From the NCBI GenBank assembly GCA_949710005.1, contig OX453287.1:16804060-16868059 (forward strand): a stretch of DNA of 64,000 nt. Reading direction: 5' to 3'. Below the pieces are notes generated by a model, which searched no databases, had not been told where the DNA came from, and saw only the letters and a list, made by a program, of their open reading frames with translations. Source of the stretch: Ricordea florida. Taxonomy: Eukaryota > Cnidaria > Anthozoa > Corallimorpharia > Ricordeidae. Of this stretch, positions 10,263 through 17,543 are shown piece by piece. Position 1 is the first letter of the stretch. Each line of letters starts with the position of its first letter. A program made the position numbers and the translations under genes.

Positions 10263-11230
10263 GGTATAACCTGAAGTTCTTCCCTCACAAAACCTCGTCT
10301 GGGACCATCCAGCAAATAATATAAAACCGGCTGATTAGGTGAAATTACACTTCTTGAAATATTATAAACTTTAATACTCCAAATAGGATCAGTAGCTCGT
10401 CTTTTTTCTCCACCCTCAAGTTCCCCCGGAGATAATAAATATCTAACTTTAACACCAGGAGGCAATTTAACCTCATAAAGCCCCACAACCCGCTGATAAT
10501 TTTTTGGTTCAATATCAACTTCTTTCTGTTTTATAGCCTCATCAGGTTCTTTACCAGTTATTTTCGTAGGTGTATTATTCAAAGTTTTCAAAATATCAGG
10601 TAGCCGTTTTACCCATACTCTTGATCTTTCATCACTAATCATTTCTTGTGCATATTGATGACTAAATAATCTTTCACCTAATATTCTATTTGCTCTTTCC
10701 ACAAATGCTTGAGCTCTATGGTTTCCAGCTTCACTTCTTTGAATTTTTACATTATGGTAATTCATAAGTTTTGTAACATCACCCATAAATTCTCTTCCTG
10801 GATCAACCATTAATGTTTTAGGATATTTTAACTTCGCTTCGCGGTCTATTTTTCTAGAATATATTTTTTCAAAAGCTTTTGATATCTCATGACTTTCTTT
10901 TGAAATTAATGGCTCTGCATCTTTATATCTTGAGGCAACATCAACCACAACTAACGCATATTTATATGTTTTTCTTCCAACTCTATCATGTGGTAAAAAT
11001 AATAAATCTGCCTGATGAATCTGATTAGGTTTATCCACAGTCCAGCGCGTTCTAGGAATATACTTTGGGACCGGTAGATATATTTGCCATATTGCCTGTT
11101 TTTCAAGCCATTTTTTAGCCTCATCTTCACTTACTTTTGCTATCTCAGCTAATTTAGGTATTGCTGAATATCCTTTCCAATATCCTAAAGTTGAATAATA
11201 TATTTTCGATAACATGCTTTCGTTACTCAT
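10190..11230 (-). CDS. retroviral-type DDE integrase
   Basis: The 346-aa product would join element ends to host DNA. A helical N-terminal part (about 1-60, possibly DNA-binding, no HHCC finger seen) precedes the RNase-H-fold core with D75 in HQADLLF, D143 in MVDPGREF and E178 in AFVERANR, the D-x-D(35)E spacing of the rve family. The C-terminal 100 residues end in RRGFVREELQVIP, resembling the SH3/chromo-like tail of Polinton integrases. The gene runs opposite to its neighbours, overlaps the polymerase tail by 73 bp and diverges from the capsid gene over a 34-bp gap. Relative to E2 it has a five-residue insertion IDREA, coded by a small CGC-GAA-GCG hairpin, and ten extra C-terminal residues. 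Confidence 0.95.
   Translation of the reverse strand: MSNESMLSKIYYSTLGYWKGYSAIPKLAEIAKVSEDEAKKWLEKQAIWQIYLPVPKYIPRTRWTVDKPNQIHQADLLFLPHDRVGRKTYKYALVVVDVASRYKDAEPLISKESHEISKAFEKIYSRKIDREAKLKYPKTLMVDPGREFMGDVTKLMNYHNVKIQRSEAGNHRAQAFVERANRILGERLFSHQYAQEMISDERSRVWVKRLPDILKTLNNTPTKITGKEPDEAIKQKEVDIEPKNYQRVVGLYEVKLPPGVKVRYLLSPGELEGGEKRRATDPIWSIKVYNISRSVISPNQPVLYYLLDGPRRGFVREELQVIPYDTELPPNSILIRSSSAGEGSTR
10195..10221 (-). repeat. 27-nt double-hairpin element in polB/integrase overlap
   Basis: On the minus strand: CCAGC pairs with GCTGG around TCT, spacer GGA, then GGGC pairs with ACCC (one G-T) around TCC. It forms most of a 30-bp insertion relative to E2 and is translated on both strands. Confidence 0.75.
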
Positions 11231-11237
11231 TTAAAGA
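11230..11237 (+). promoter_or_regulatory. TTTAAAGA box
   Basis: TTTAAAGA begins 35 bp before the capsid gene ATG and its first T is the last base of the integrase start codon complement, so the divergent pair shares this gap. Confidence 0.6.
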
Positions 11238-11264
11238 TTACTCTGCTCTTCCTTAAAATAAAAT

Positions 11265-12524
11265 ATGACAAACGTATCTGAAAAAATTAACCCAAACAGG
11301 ATTCCAAGAGATCCCCTAGGGTTGAAAGCGGAATCAACATTGAATAGAATTACACTTAACCCATCATCAGCCAATCCTGGAGAAACTCTATACATAAATA
11401 TTCCAAAACTTACTGATAATTTAGTTATTGTACCTGGAAGTGTATATCTAGTATTTAACTTGACTGTTGAGGGGCATGAAGATAACACCCTAGTGAATAA
11501 TGTAGGTAGTAACCTTGTATCAAGACTCAGGGTTATTTTTGGAGGTGAAACACTACAGGATACTCAAAGATACGATCTATTTCAAACCTACCACGACTTA
11601 TTCTTAACAGATGAAGAAAGAGAGGATGGATTAAGGCAAGGTATTTCTTCTGAAAACATGAGGAAACTCAGGACAAATGCAGGTGATAAGGTAGACACAG
11701 ATGCAAAGGAAGTAGCACTTGCAGTAGTACACAACACCAAGTACCATATCCCAATAAACCATCCTATTCTCAACGATCATGGGGTTTTCTACCCAAAGGC
11801 ATTTGATCATCAACTAATATTTGAGATTACACTGGCTCCAGTTAACGATATTGTTGTTTATTCTGATAATACCAAGACTCCAACTTATAAAATCACAAAC
11901 CTTGAGTTAGAATATTCTTGTATATCAAGCGAATACTTAGCTCGTGAGGCACAGGCAGCTTATCAGGTTGGTAAAGGATTCTTTTATGAGAATGTAACTC
12001 TACACAAAACTTTCACCATATCCAGACCTACAGACAGCGTTATAAATCAACATATTAATCTACCGAGAAGGTCAATTACAGGCATATTATGTTTGTTTAT
12101 ATTACCACACGTTGGAGGATCACGAGATTCTGAGAATTTTTTCAATCCAGGTATCGACTCAATCAATGTTGATGTTAATGGTGTACCAAATCGTTTCTAC
12201 TCTAAGGGAATGGTACCTTCAGACCTCTGGGAGTCGGTAAAGAAACGTTTCAGTGATTCTGCTCGATGGTCTGGTTCCTCCCGCTGGTCGGTAAAGGAAA
12301 AGGATTTTTATAGTAATAAGTTTGCCTTGTGGTTAGATTTGAGAACGCATCCAGATAATAGCATTCATGGAGGGGGCCTGGCCTTAAACAACGCGCAAGA
12401 TGGTATAAAAATAGAAATGAAAAGAAAAGTTGGAGGAACCGGTATTATGACCTGTTACATGTTTGTTGTAGCTGATGCGTTGATGGAGGTTATGAATTCA
12501 AACTTAAGATCAATCATGTACTAA
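11265..12524 (+). CDS. candidate major capsid protein (double jelly-roll type)
   Basis: The 419-aa protein is beta-rich without membrane segments. Residues 25-60 alternate like jelly-roll strands (GETLYINIPKL, VIVPGSVYLVFNL), followed by LVNNVGSNLVSRLRVIFGGE and a helical YDLFQTYHDLFLTDEER, a pattern I associate with hexon-like capsid proteins of Polintons and related viruses. Its position directly before the packaging ATPase fits. The assignment is inference from pattern and context; a structure prediction would decide. At 419 residues it is shorter than many Polinton hexons. About 80 percent of positions look shared with the E2 copy; a variable patch follows KKRF near residue 325. Confidence 0.62.
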   Translation: MTNVSEKINPNRIPRDPLGLKAESTLNRITLNPSSANPGETLYINIPKLTDNLVIVPGSVYLVFNLTVEGHEDNTLVNNVGSNLVSRLRVIFGGETLQDTQRYDLFQTYHDLFLTDEEREDGLRQGISSENMRKLRTNAGDKVDTDAKEVALAVVHNTKYHIPINHPILNDHGVFYPKAFDHQLIFEITLAPVNDIVVYSDNTKTPTYKITNLELEYSCISSEYLAREAQAAYQVGKGFFYENVTLHKTFTISRPTDSVINQHINLPRRSITGILCLFILPHVGGSRDSENFFNPGIDSINVDVNGVPNRFYSKGMVPSDLWESVKKRFSDSARWSGSSRWSVKEKDFYSNKFALWLDLRTHPDNSIHGGGLALNNAQDGIKIEMKRKVGGTGIMTCYMFVVADALMEVMNSNLRSIMY

Positions 12525-12534
12525 CTTAAAAATC

Positions 12535-13161
12535 ATGGAAGAATTACGAGATAAAATTCCTTTTCATTGCATTATAACAGGTCCAACAAATTGTGGAAAG
12601 ACAAAGTACATCATAGATCAACTCCGAGGTCCATTTCGAAAATTGTTTGAATTCATTGTTTTAATATGCCCAACTTATTCTAAAAATAAAACATATCATA
12701 ATTTTGCTCGAGGAGATAAACATTTCTATGTGTTATCGCCTGATTCAAGTAATATAGATGAGATTAATGAGTTATTAACTGATTGTCAAACTTTGTTCTC
12801 TGGTACAAATACACTAATAATTTTAGATGATTGTGCTGTTTCTAATGATCTGAAGAAAAGATCCAATAAATTTATTGATTTAGCATTTTCTGGAAGACAT
12901 CATGGTTTATCAGTGTGGGTTCTAACTCAGCAATTAACATCAATAGCAAAACCATTCCGTGAAAATGTGGCTTGCGTTGTTACTTTCCATAACCCATCAC
13001 AAAAAGGTATGAAGATGTTTTTCGAAGATTATGGTGGTGATTTAGACCCCGAAACTAGTAAAAAATTTGTAGAACTACTGAAAAAAGAAAAATATTCTAG
13101 AATCTGTTTGTGTTTACGTTATCCATTTAATTTCTATTTGGAAGTTCCAAACGGAGCGTAG
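12535..13161 (+). CDS. A32/FtsK-like genome-packaging ATPase
   Basis: The 208-aa ATPase would pump element DNA into capsids. Walker A is GPTNCGKT (16-23), Walker B is LIILDD (94-99), and SVWVLTQQ near residue 125 fits the following polar motif of the HerA/FtsK-type viral packaging ATPases. The size is typical of the short Polinton and A32 enzymes. It starts 10 bp after the capsid stop with no box of its own, so the two are probably co-transcribed. The C-terminal tail diverges from E2 where E1 carries about 75 extra bases with GC-rich palindromes just past the stop. Confidence 0.93.
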   Translation: MEELRDKIPFHCIITGPTNCGKTKYIIDQLRGPFRKLFEFIVLICPTYSKNKTYHNFARGDKHFYVLSPDSSNIDEINELLTDCQTLFSGTNTLIILDDCAVSNDLKKRSNKFIDLAFSGRHHGLSVWVLTQQLTSIAKPFRENVACVVTFHNPSQKGMKMFFEDYGGDLDPETSKKFVELLKKEKYSRICLCLRYPFNFYLEVPNGA

Positions 13162-13220
13162 CGAAGTGCGGAACTCAACAAAAGGGAGCAGCCTGAAGTT
13201 ATAAATTTCCACCTCGCGGG

Positions 13221-13232
13221 GCCCTAACGGGC
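13221..13232 (+). repeat. hairpin GCCC-TAAC-GGGC
   Basis: A perfect 4-bp stem with a TAAC loop abuts the following CTTAAAGA box. It sits in GC-rich material (13150-13232) absent from the same gap of E2, so it is likely inserted. Confidence 0.5.
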
Positions 13233-13239
13233 TTAAAGA
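13232..13239 (+). promoter_or_regulatory. CTTAAAGA box
   Basis: Begins 35 bp before the ATG of the 185-aa gene and is followed by an ACCT...AGGT dyad. Confidence 0.55.
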
Positions 13240-13266
13240 CCTGACTGTAGGTAAGAAAATTATAAA

Positions 13267-13824
13267 ATGGCAGAAGTTGAAGATTATATTGAAGAAGAAA
13301 AGACTGACCGACCGCAGGGAGGAATGGGGAAAGATGATGATGATAATGAACTTGAAATAAAACAAGAATCACTAGCTATTCTCGCAGCTCTTGGAACTAC
13401 AAAGGAATATTTAGGCGTTGATATGAGTCTTGGTGATATAAAAAAATTATCGGTAAAAGACATTGAAAAATATTATAATCGATATCAGGCAGTATTAGGT
13501 AAGAAAATTAACGGCGGATTGGTGGATTCGTCCCTACAATTAGTTTCTAAACTTATTTCATATTTAGTTCCAGTTGATGATATAGAATCTCTTTGCGATG
13601 ATTTGAAGAATGATGATTTGGTTAATCGCGAACTAACAAACATTGTAGGTCTCTTAGCATTGAAAGCAGGAAGATTGGCAGCACTTGCTAGCGGTATATT
13701 CCAGGTTGCTAAACACATCAAATTCAACAAAATTAAACAAGTTACAAGTACAATTACAGATGATTCTAACAAAACTGAACAGGATACTAAGCAAGATGCT
13801 AATGAGTATGATACTGTTTACTAA
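13267..13824 (+). CDS. conserved element protein, 185 aa, function unknown
   Basis: An acidic N-terminus (about 1-35, variable between elements) precedes a helical domain strongly conserved with the E2 copy, including EIKQESLAILAALGTTKEYL and KYYNRYQAVLGKKI. A moderately hydrophobic helix near 125-150 (LTNIVGLLALKAGRLAALAS) could be membrane-associated or amphipathic. The tail is polar and ends in TVY in both elements. I recall comparable proteins in other invertebrate Polinton-like elements but know no function. Its own upstream box and its place in the capsid block suggest a virion or morphogenesis role. Confidence 0.85.
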   Translation: MAEVEDYIEEEKTDRPQGGMGKDDDDNELEIKQESLAILAALGTTKEYLGVDMSLGDIKKLSVKDIEKYYNRYQAVLGKKINGGLVDSSLQLVSKLISYLVPVDDIESLCDDLKNDDLVNRELTNIVGLLALKAGRLAALASGIFQVAKHIKFNKIKQVTSTITDDSNKTEQDTKQDANEYDTVY

Positions 13825-13862
13825 GCATACTATTATTTTATTTACATATCATTCCTAAGCGG

Positions 13863-13870
13863 TCTAAAGA
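13863..13870 (+). promoter_or_regulatory. TCTAAAGA box
   Basis: Begins 30 bp before the chosen ATG at 13893; TTTCTTAATGATATGTAA follows, as in E2. Confidence 0.55.
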
Positions 13871-13892
13871 TTTCTTAATGATATGTAAAATA

Positions 13893-14357
13893 ATGTCTGA
13901 CCAAACTGAACAAATTGAAGGAGGAACAGAAGTTGAGCAAATTACTAGAGATCCCTACAAAGAGGAACAAAAAACAACAAGTAATGTTTCTAAAAAGAAA
14001 GACCCTAAAAAGGTTGCTGCTGGTAAGAAACTGGCGGAATATAATAAAAAAGCTAAAGAAGCATTAGCTAGGGAAATGAAACGTGAAAGGGAAAAAGCGG
14101 TGCAAAATGAAAATACAGAAAGTGAGTATAATCAAGAAAAGACAAATAATGAATTTAAAGCTTGGCTTCCAGAGCTATCTTTTACCACTGTTTTATCCAT
14201 TGTTGGAATAGGGTTTACAGCATTTGATATGTTTATGAGATACCGACAAAAGGAGGATAATAAAAATAGAATACCTGATTTATCGCAAGTTCCTCAATTA
14301 CCACAACCATCAAAAATACCACAGCAGCCAGATCGACCAAAAATTGGAATGATGTAA
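13893..14357 (+). CDS. small basic protein with one membrane segment, 154 aa
   Basis: The start is placed at the ATG of MSDQTEQ because an ATG at 13878 lies inside the conserved leader shared with E2 and other genes. A polar N-terminus leads to a lysine-rich stretch KKDPKKVAAGKKLAEYNKKA (about 40-60), then LSFTTVLSIVGIGFTAFDMF (about 100-120), a probable membrane helix, and a proline-rich tail ending IGMM. A basic DNA-contacting arm joined to a membrane helix would suit a virion membrane or core protein, but that is inference. The E2 copy keeps both modules. Confidence 0.85.
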   Translation: MSDQTEQIEGGTEVEQITRDPYKEEQKTTSNVSKKKDPKKVAAGKKLAEYNKKAKEALAREMKREREKAVQNENTESEYNQEKTNNEFKAWLPELSFTTVLSIVGIGFTAFDMFMRYRQKEDNKNRIPDLSQVPQLPQPSKIPQQPDRPKIGMM

Positions 14358-14376
14358 TGTAAACCATAAAGGTATT

Positions 14377-14399
14377 CAGCGTAGCTGGCCCTAAAGGGG
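14377..14399 (+). repeat. double-hairpin variant before the 72-aa gene
   Basis: CAGC-GTA-GCTG (14377-14387) is followed one base later by CCCT-AAA-GGGG (14389-14399). Two 4-3-4 hairpins in tandem resemble the 27-nt elements but in different sequence. It is absent from the E2 gap. Confidence 0.5.
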
Positions 14400-14407
14400 T
14401 CTAAAGA
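14400..14407 (+). promoter_or_regulatory. TCTAAAGA box
   Basis: Begins 33 bp before the ATG of the 72-aa gene. Confidence 0.55.
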
Positions 14408-14432
14408 TTTCTTAATGATACAGTAAAAAATT

Positions 14433-14651
14433 ATGTCAACTGAAAACAAACTTGTGAAAACTGTTACTGATTCAGCAGTCCTTATTGGATTGGCAGCTTT
14501 AGTTGGATATGTAGCTAAAAAGGCCATGAGAGAATCATTTATGAACGACCCCTCGTCAAGTATTACAAACTATGCTAAATGGGTGGTTGTATTGTCGGGT
14601 AGTATGTACCTAAAAACATATTTAGAGGATCAAAAGATTTTACCGACCTAA
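14433..14651 (+). CDS. small membrane protein, 72 aa
   Basis: Two hydrophobic stretches are visible: AVLIGLAALVGYVAKKA (about 14-30) and AKWVVVLSGSMYLKTYL (about 47-63), separated by a short polar loop with FMNDPSSSITNY. The E2 protein is the same length and differs at only about six positions, so it is under strong constraint despite its size. It may be a virion membrane protein or viroporin-like; neither can be shown. The next gene starts 26 bp after its stop without a clear box, so the two may be expressed together. Confidence 0.85.
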   Translation: MSTENKLVKTVTDSAVLIGLAALVGYVAKKAMRESFMNDPSSSITNYAKWVVVLSGSMYLKTYLEDQKILPT

Positions 14652-14677
14652 AGGAGAATAACCTCAAATTTAAAAAA

Positions 14678-15070
14678 ATGGCAACAATAGCAATGATGTT
14701 TGGAGGAGCTATTTTGAATGCAACAGCCTTTGTTGGGGGGTCATATCTTGCAAAATATCTCTCAGGTGATAAAACAGATACAGAAAAAATAAGACACGAT
14801 AAGGCATTAGAAAAATATCAAAAAGATTATGCTGCATATCAGGAAAATAGACAGAAACTAATTGATTGGAAAGTACAAAAAAAGGATGCAAAATACCAAG
14901 CTATAAAAAATATTTCGAATACAGATGAAGCTTTGAAATTGTATAGTGAGACACATGAACCAAAATTTGCTGATTATTATAGACCCAGCGAAAATCAAAA
15001 GATGGGTGAAATGGCATATGTAGGTGGTGGTATGTTGGCTTTGGGTTATATGGTAAGTAAATTCTTTTAG
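14678..15070 (+). CDS. conserved protein with N- and C-terminal hydrophobic segments, 130 aa
   Basis: Residues 2-27 are hydrophobic (MMFGGAILNATAFVGGSYLA), a charged helical stretch of about 60 residues rich in K, D and E follows, then a DYYRPSENQKMGE motif near 95-107 and a final hydrophobic VGGGMLALGYMVSKFF. I recall the D-Y/F-Y-x-P-S-x-x-Q-K-x-G-E motif in small proteins of other Polinton-like elements; no function is known to me. The E2 copy has a ten-codon in-frame insertion just before this motif, made by a double hairpin. Confidence 0.88.
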   Translation: MATIAMMFGGAILNATAFVGGSYLAKYLSGDKTDTEKIRHDKALEKYQKDYAAYQENRQKLIDWKVQKKDAKYQAIKNISNTDEALKLYSETHEPKFADYYRPSENQKMGEMAYVGGGMLALGYMVSKFF

Positions 15071-15107
15071 TTAATTGTGTGGTCAGTTTTCTTCGCGGCC
15101 TAAAGGG

Positions 15108-15115
15108 TCTAAAGG
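15108..15115 (+). promoter_or_regulatory. TCTAAAGG box
   Basis: Variant box beginning 33 bp before the ATG at 15141, with the TTACT...AGTAA dyad after it. Confidence 0.5.
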
Positions 15116-15140
15116 TTTCTTACTGATTAGTAAAAAAATC

Positions 15141-16358
15141 ATGGCAGAAGGAGGGGATATACCTAAAGAAATACCAGACTTTGAACCAACTGATCTAGAC
15201 GATGATATTGATAGAGAAAATATGGAAATGGATCCAATATCATCATCCACCCGTCTAATTAACCCTGATGATGATTATGAAGAAGAAACTTCATTTGGCG
15301 GTAGGAATTATGAGAAGGAGGGTGCTATACCTAAATTACCTAGTGATAAATATGATAATAGGATTGAAGCTTTGCAATACATAAAAAGGTTGTTTCCGGA
15401 TTTCAACCCTTTGGATTCTCCATTTACAGCAGAATGGGATAAGGAGGGTAATTTAAAAGTTACATTGAGCGGTAGGGAAAATGCTGTAGAACATATATTG
15501 ATTGATAAAGATGGAGTAATAAAACTTGATAAGGCGGGTAAAACAATCATAAAAGCTCTAGGTGCCGATTATGAATCCATGCTTATAAAAAATAATAATC
15601 TTTTATCACAATTGAATGAAGCTAATGAACAAAATATGGAATTACTTAATGTAGTACAAGGATTGGAAGCAACCACAAAAGTATATCCTATGGAGATTAG
15701 TCGATATGAAGAAAAAGAAAAAGAACTACGGCAATTCGCTGAGAAACAACAAGTGGAAAAAACGGAAATTAAAAGTCTTTTTGATGCAACTGTTAAACAA
15801 AATATAGAATTAAAAATACAGAAAGAGAAACTTTTGAATGAAGTAAAATTATACAAAGATGAAATAGATAAGTATAAGAAGGGACAGTCAAATTTAACAA
15901 TGTTAGAACGTGGTAATGAAAGATTACAATCTGAAGTTGATAAATTTAAAGAACTAGCAAGAAAGAGTATTATTTACAACCAAGAACAAAAAGCTGATCT
16001 GGAGAGTAAAAATGAAGAAATACTTAAAAATCTACCATTACGAGAGAGGGTAAAGTATATCTTCAAAAAGTATGGGTTTACAGTATTTGCGGTTGTGAGT
16101 GCTGTTGGTGTTGTTATTGGTGTTATCGTTTCTAATCTTTCAAAAGGTCTAACAACATTAGGAAAAGGTGTGGGAAATGGTTTTAAAGCTATTGGTAAGA
16201 AACTAGGTGAAATATTACCAGGGATGGTTGGAGCGATTGTAAGCTTTCTCTTCAAAACAGCGGGTGAGGTAATTGGATTTTTAGGTAGGAATGCTTGGCT
16301 TTTGATAATGGCTGTTGTTATATATTTTGTGGAACAATTTAAAAAGAAGAGAAAGTAG
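15141..16358 (+). CDS. coiled-coil protein with C-terminal membrane-active domain, 405 aa
   Basis: The start at 15141 (MAEGGDIPK) aligns with E2 and lies 33 bp after a box; the frame is open further up but not conserved. An acidic N-terminus is followed by a long coiled coil (about 155-310, rich in K, E, Q). The last 95 residues are well conserved with E2: RVKYIFKKYGFTVFAVVSAV, a glycine-rich amphipathic stretch, GEILPGMVGAIVSFLF and LLIMAVVIYFVE before KKKRK. I recall this C-terminal domain in many Polinton-like sequences. It may span or lyse membranes during entry or act as a structural anchor; this is inference. Confidence 0.9.
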   Translation: MAEGGDIPKEIPDFEPTDLDDDIDRENMEMDPISSSTRLINPDDDYEEETSFGGRNYEKEGAIPKLPSDKYDNRIEALQYIKRLFPDFNPLDSPFTAEWDKEGNLKVTLSGRENAVEHILIDKDGVIKLDKAGKTIIKALGADYESMLIKNNNLLSQLNEANEQNMELLNVVQGLEATTKVYPMEISRYEEKEKELRQFAEKQQVEKTEIKSLFDATVKQNIELKIQKEKLLNEVKLYKDEIDKYKKGQSNLTMLERGNERLQSEVDKFKELARKSIIYNQEQKADLESKNEEILKNLPLRERVKYIFKKYGFTVFAVVSAVGVVIGVIVSNLSKGLTTLGKGVGNGFKAIGKKLGEILPGMVGAIVSFLFKTAGEVIGFLGRNAWLLIMAVVIYFVEQFKKKRK

Positions 16359-16368
16359 ATTCAAAAAC

Positions 16369-16758
16369 ATGAATGATACAATATTTTTATCTATCACTAT
16401 GCTAAATAATGAAGCAAGAATTTACCTAGATCCGCCCCTAACCAATGTAAAAGAGATACAATTACAATATTTTTTCTTTCTTAAATCAAACTATGTAAAT
16501 CCTTTATACTTAATGTGTGATCTTATTGAGCCAAAGTCTTCATATACAGATTGTTGTAAAACCTCAAGTGAAACTATAAAACTTAAACCCTCTCAAGTAC
16601 TAGCTGTTATTCCAACATACCAAGAGCATAATTCTTTAAGAATTCCACAAACTAAAAATCCAGTCAACCACTTTACTTTATGGATTTTAGATGAAAATGG
16701 AAAAAAGCTCAATTTAAATAACCAACCTGTTCGAATTCATTTAAAGGTTAAATGTTGA
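16369..16758 (+). CDS. truncated paralogue of the minor capsid protein, 129 aa (E1 only)
   Basis: Starting at MNDTIF, the first 25 residues (LSITMLNNEARIYLDPPL, then NVKEIQL) match the start of the 211-aa minor capsid candidate in this element, and the last 75 residues match its C-terminal half (LYLMCDLIE, LKPSQVLAVIP, NHFTLWILDENGKKLN). About 80 residues between are missing, as if by internal deletion, yet the frame stays open. E2 has nothing here; its neighbouring genes are 38 bp apart. It starts 10 bp after the previous stop and ends 10 bp before the next start, so it is probably read from a shared transcript. It could be a functional short form or a decaying duplicate. Confidence 0.8.
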   Translation: MNDTIFLSITMLNNEARIYLDPPLTNVKEIQLQYFFFLKSNYVNPLYLMCDLIEPKSSYTDCCKTSSETIKLKPSQVLAVIPTYQEHNSLRIPQTKNPVNHFTLWILDENGKKLNLNNQPVRIHLKVKC

Positions 16759-16768
16759 GTAGTAAAAA

Positions 16769-17374
16769 ATGGATGAGTACAATAGAATTTATCCACAAAT
16801 TTCCGGGCGATTAACTAATAATACAGACCCAAATAATTTCAGACTACAAAAGTCATGCGAAGTACTACAAAATATTGAGAAGGAAATTAAACATTACGAG
16901 GATGTTAGGAAAAAGTATAATCGAGCTAGAGGTATATTTACAAAAATCAGTGTTTGTAGTGGTGTTCTTTCAGTTATTCTATCTGCAAGTGGGCTTGGAA
17001 CTTCCCTTACTGGATTTGGTGCTGTTGTCGGTATTCCATTAGGAGCTGTGGGAGGTATTTGTGGTGGAATATCGGTTGGATTCAGTTCAGCTTCTAAACG
17101 ACTTTCCCATAAAGTTAGTAAACATGAACAGACAGTTTCTATAGCAAAAGCAAAAGTAAACACCATTCACGACTTGGTTTCAAAGGCTCTAAAAGATAAC
17201 GCAATATCTGACCAAGAATTTTCGTTAATTTTATCAGAGGTGGATAAGTTTGAAAAACTAAAACTAGAAATCCGCCAAAAAACTCGAAAAGATACAGAAA
17301 AAAACTTAAATATGAATCAGATAAGGAGAGAAGTTCGAGAGGAAATATTAAAAGAACTAACCGGTCCGGCATAG
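16769..17374 (+). CDS. membrane protein with glycine-rich hydrophobic core, 201 aa
   Basis: A charged N-terminal helix (EKEIKHYEDVRKKYNRARGI) is followed by a hydrophobic glycine- and serine-rich region of about 60 residues (VLSVILSASGLGTSLTGFG to ISVGFSSASKRL) that could form two membrane helices, then a helical C-terminal half with KHEQTVSIAKAKVNTI, DNAISDQEF and a basic tail. I recall similar proteins in other invertebrate Polinton-like elements without known function. The stop codon lies in the first loop of a double-hairpin element conserved in E2. Confidence 0.88.
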   Translation: MDEYNRIYPQISGRLTNNTDPNNFRLQKSCEVLQNIEKEIKHYEDVRKKYNRARGIFTKISVCSGVLSVILSASGLGTSLTGFGAVVGIPLGAVGGICGGISVGFSSASKRLSHKVSKHEQTVSIAKAKVNTIHDLVSKALKDNAISDQEFSLILSEVDKFEKLKLEIRQKTRKDTEKNLNMNQIRREVREEILKELTGPA

Positions 17375-17392
17375 CTGGGGAGGGCTCCGCCC
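17366..17392 (+). repeat. 27-nt double-hairpin element at the 3' end of the 201-aa gene
   Basis: Stem one pairs CCGGC with GCTGG around ATA (17366-17378), GGA is the spacer, stem two pairs GGGC with GCCC around TCC (17382-17392). The TAG stop overlaps loop one. E2 has an element at the same place with changed bases. Confidence 0.75.
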
Positions 17393-17507
17393 GATCCCAC
17401 ACATTAAAAATTTCATATGAGAGAACTGATGTGGGTTGTAATTGTTTTGCGGGGATTAGAAAAGAACTTAATTGACTTTACATCTTATTCTAGATAGGCT
17501 TTGCTTA
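17393..17507 (+). other. conserved non-coding block with possible micro-ORF
   Basis: This gap and the E2 gap 53659-53765 share a string of near-identical segments, including TCATATGAGAGAACTGATG. CCCACA (17395-17400) can pair with TGTGGG (17428-17433). A 26-codon frame from ATG 17417 reads MRELMWVVIVL; E2 shares that start but changes later are non-synonymous. An RNA structure or leader is as likely as a peptide. Confidence 0.45.
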
Positions 17508-17515
17508 TTTAAAGA
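17508..17515 (+). promoter_or_regulatory. TTTAAAGA box
   Basis: Begins 36 bp before the ATG of the 516-aa gene; the leader GAAACACAAAGAATAAG before that ATG is also conserved in E2. Confidence 0.6.
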
Positions 17516-17543
17516 CCATATTATCTGAAACACAAAGAATAAG

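Noticed and set aside
11588-11813. Antisense frames in the capsid gene, and similar ones across other element genes
   Set aside because: Opposite-strand shadows of conserved coding sequence without box or homology.
13878-13892. Upstream ATG giving MICKI before the 154-aa protein
   Set aside because: The stretch is part of the leader after the TCTAAAGA box, also seen before unrelated genes; the next ATG has the same spacing as in other genes.
15075-15140. 22-codon upstream extension of the 405-aa protein
   Set aside because: It spans the box and leader and has no counterpart in E2.
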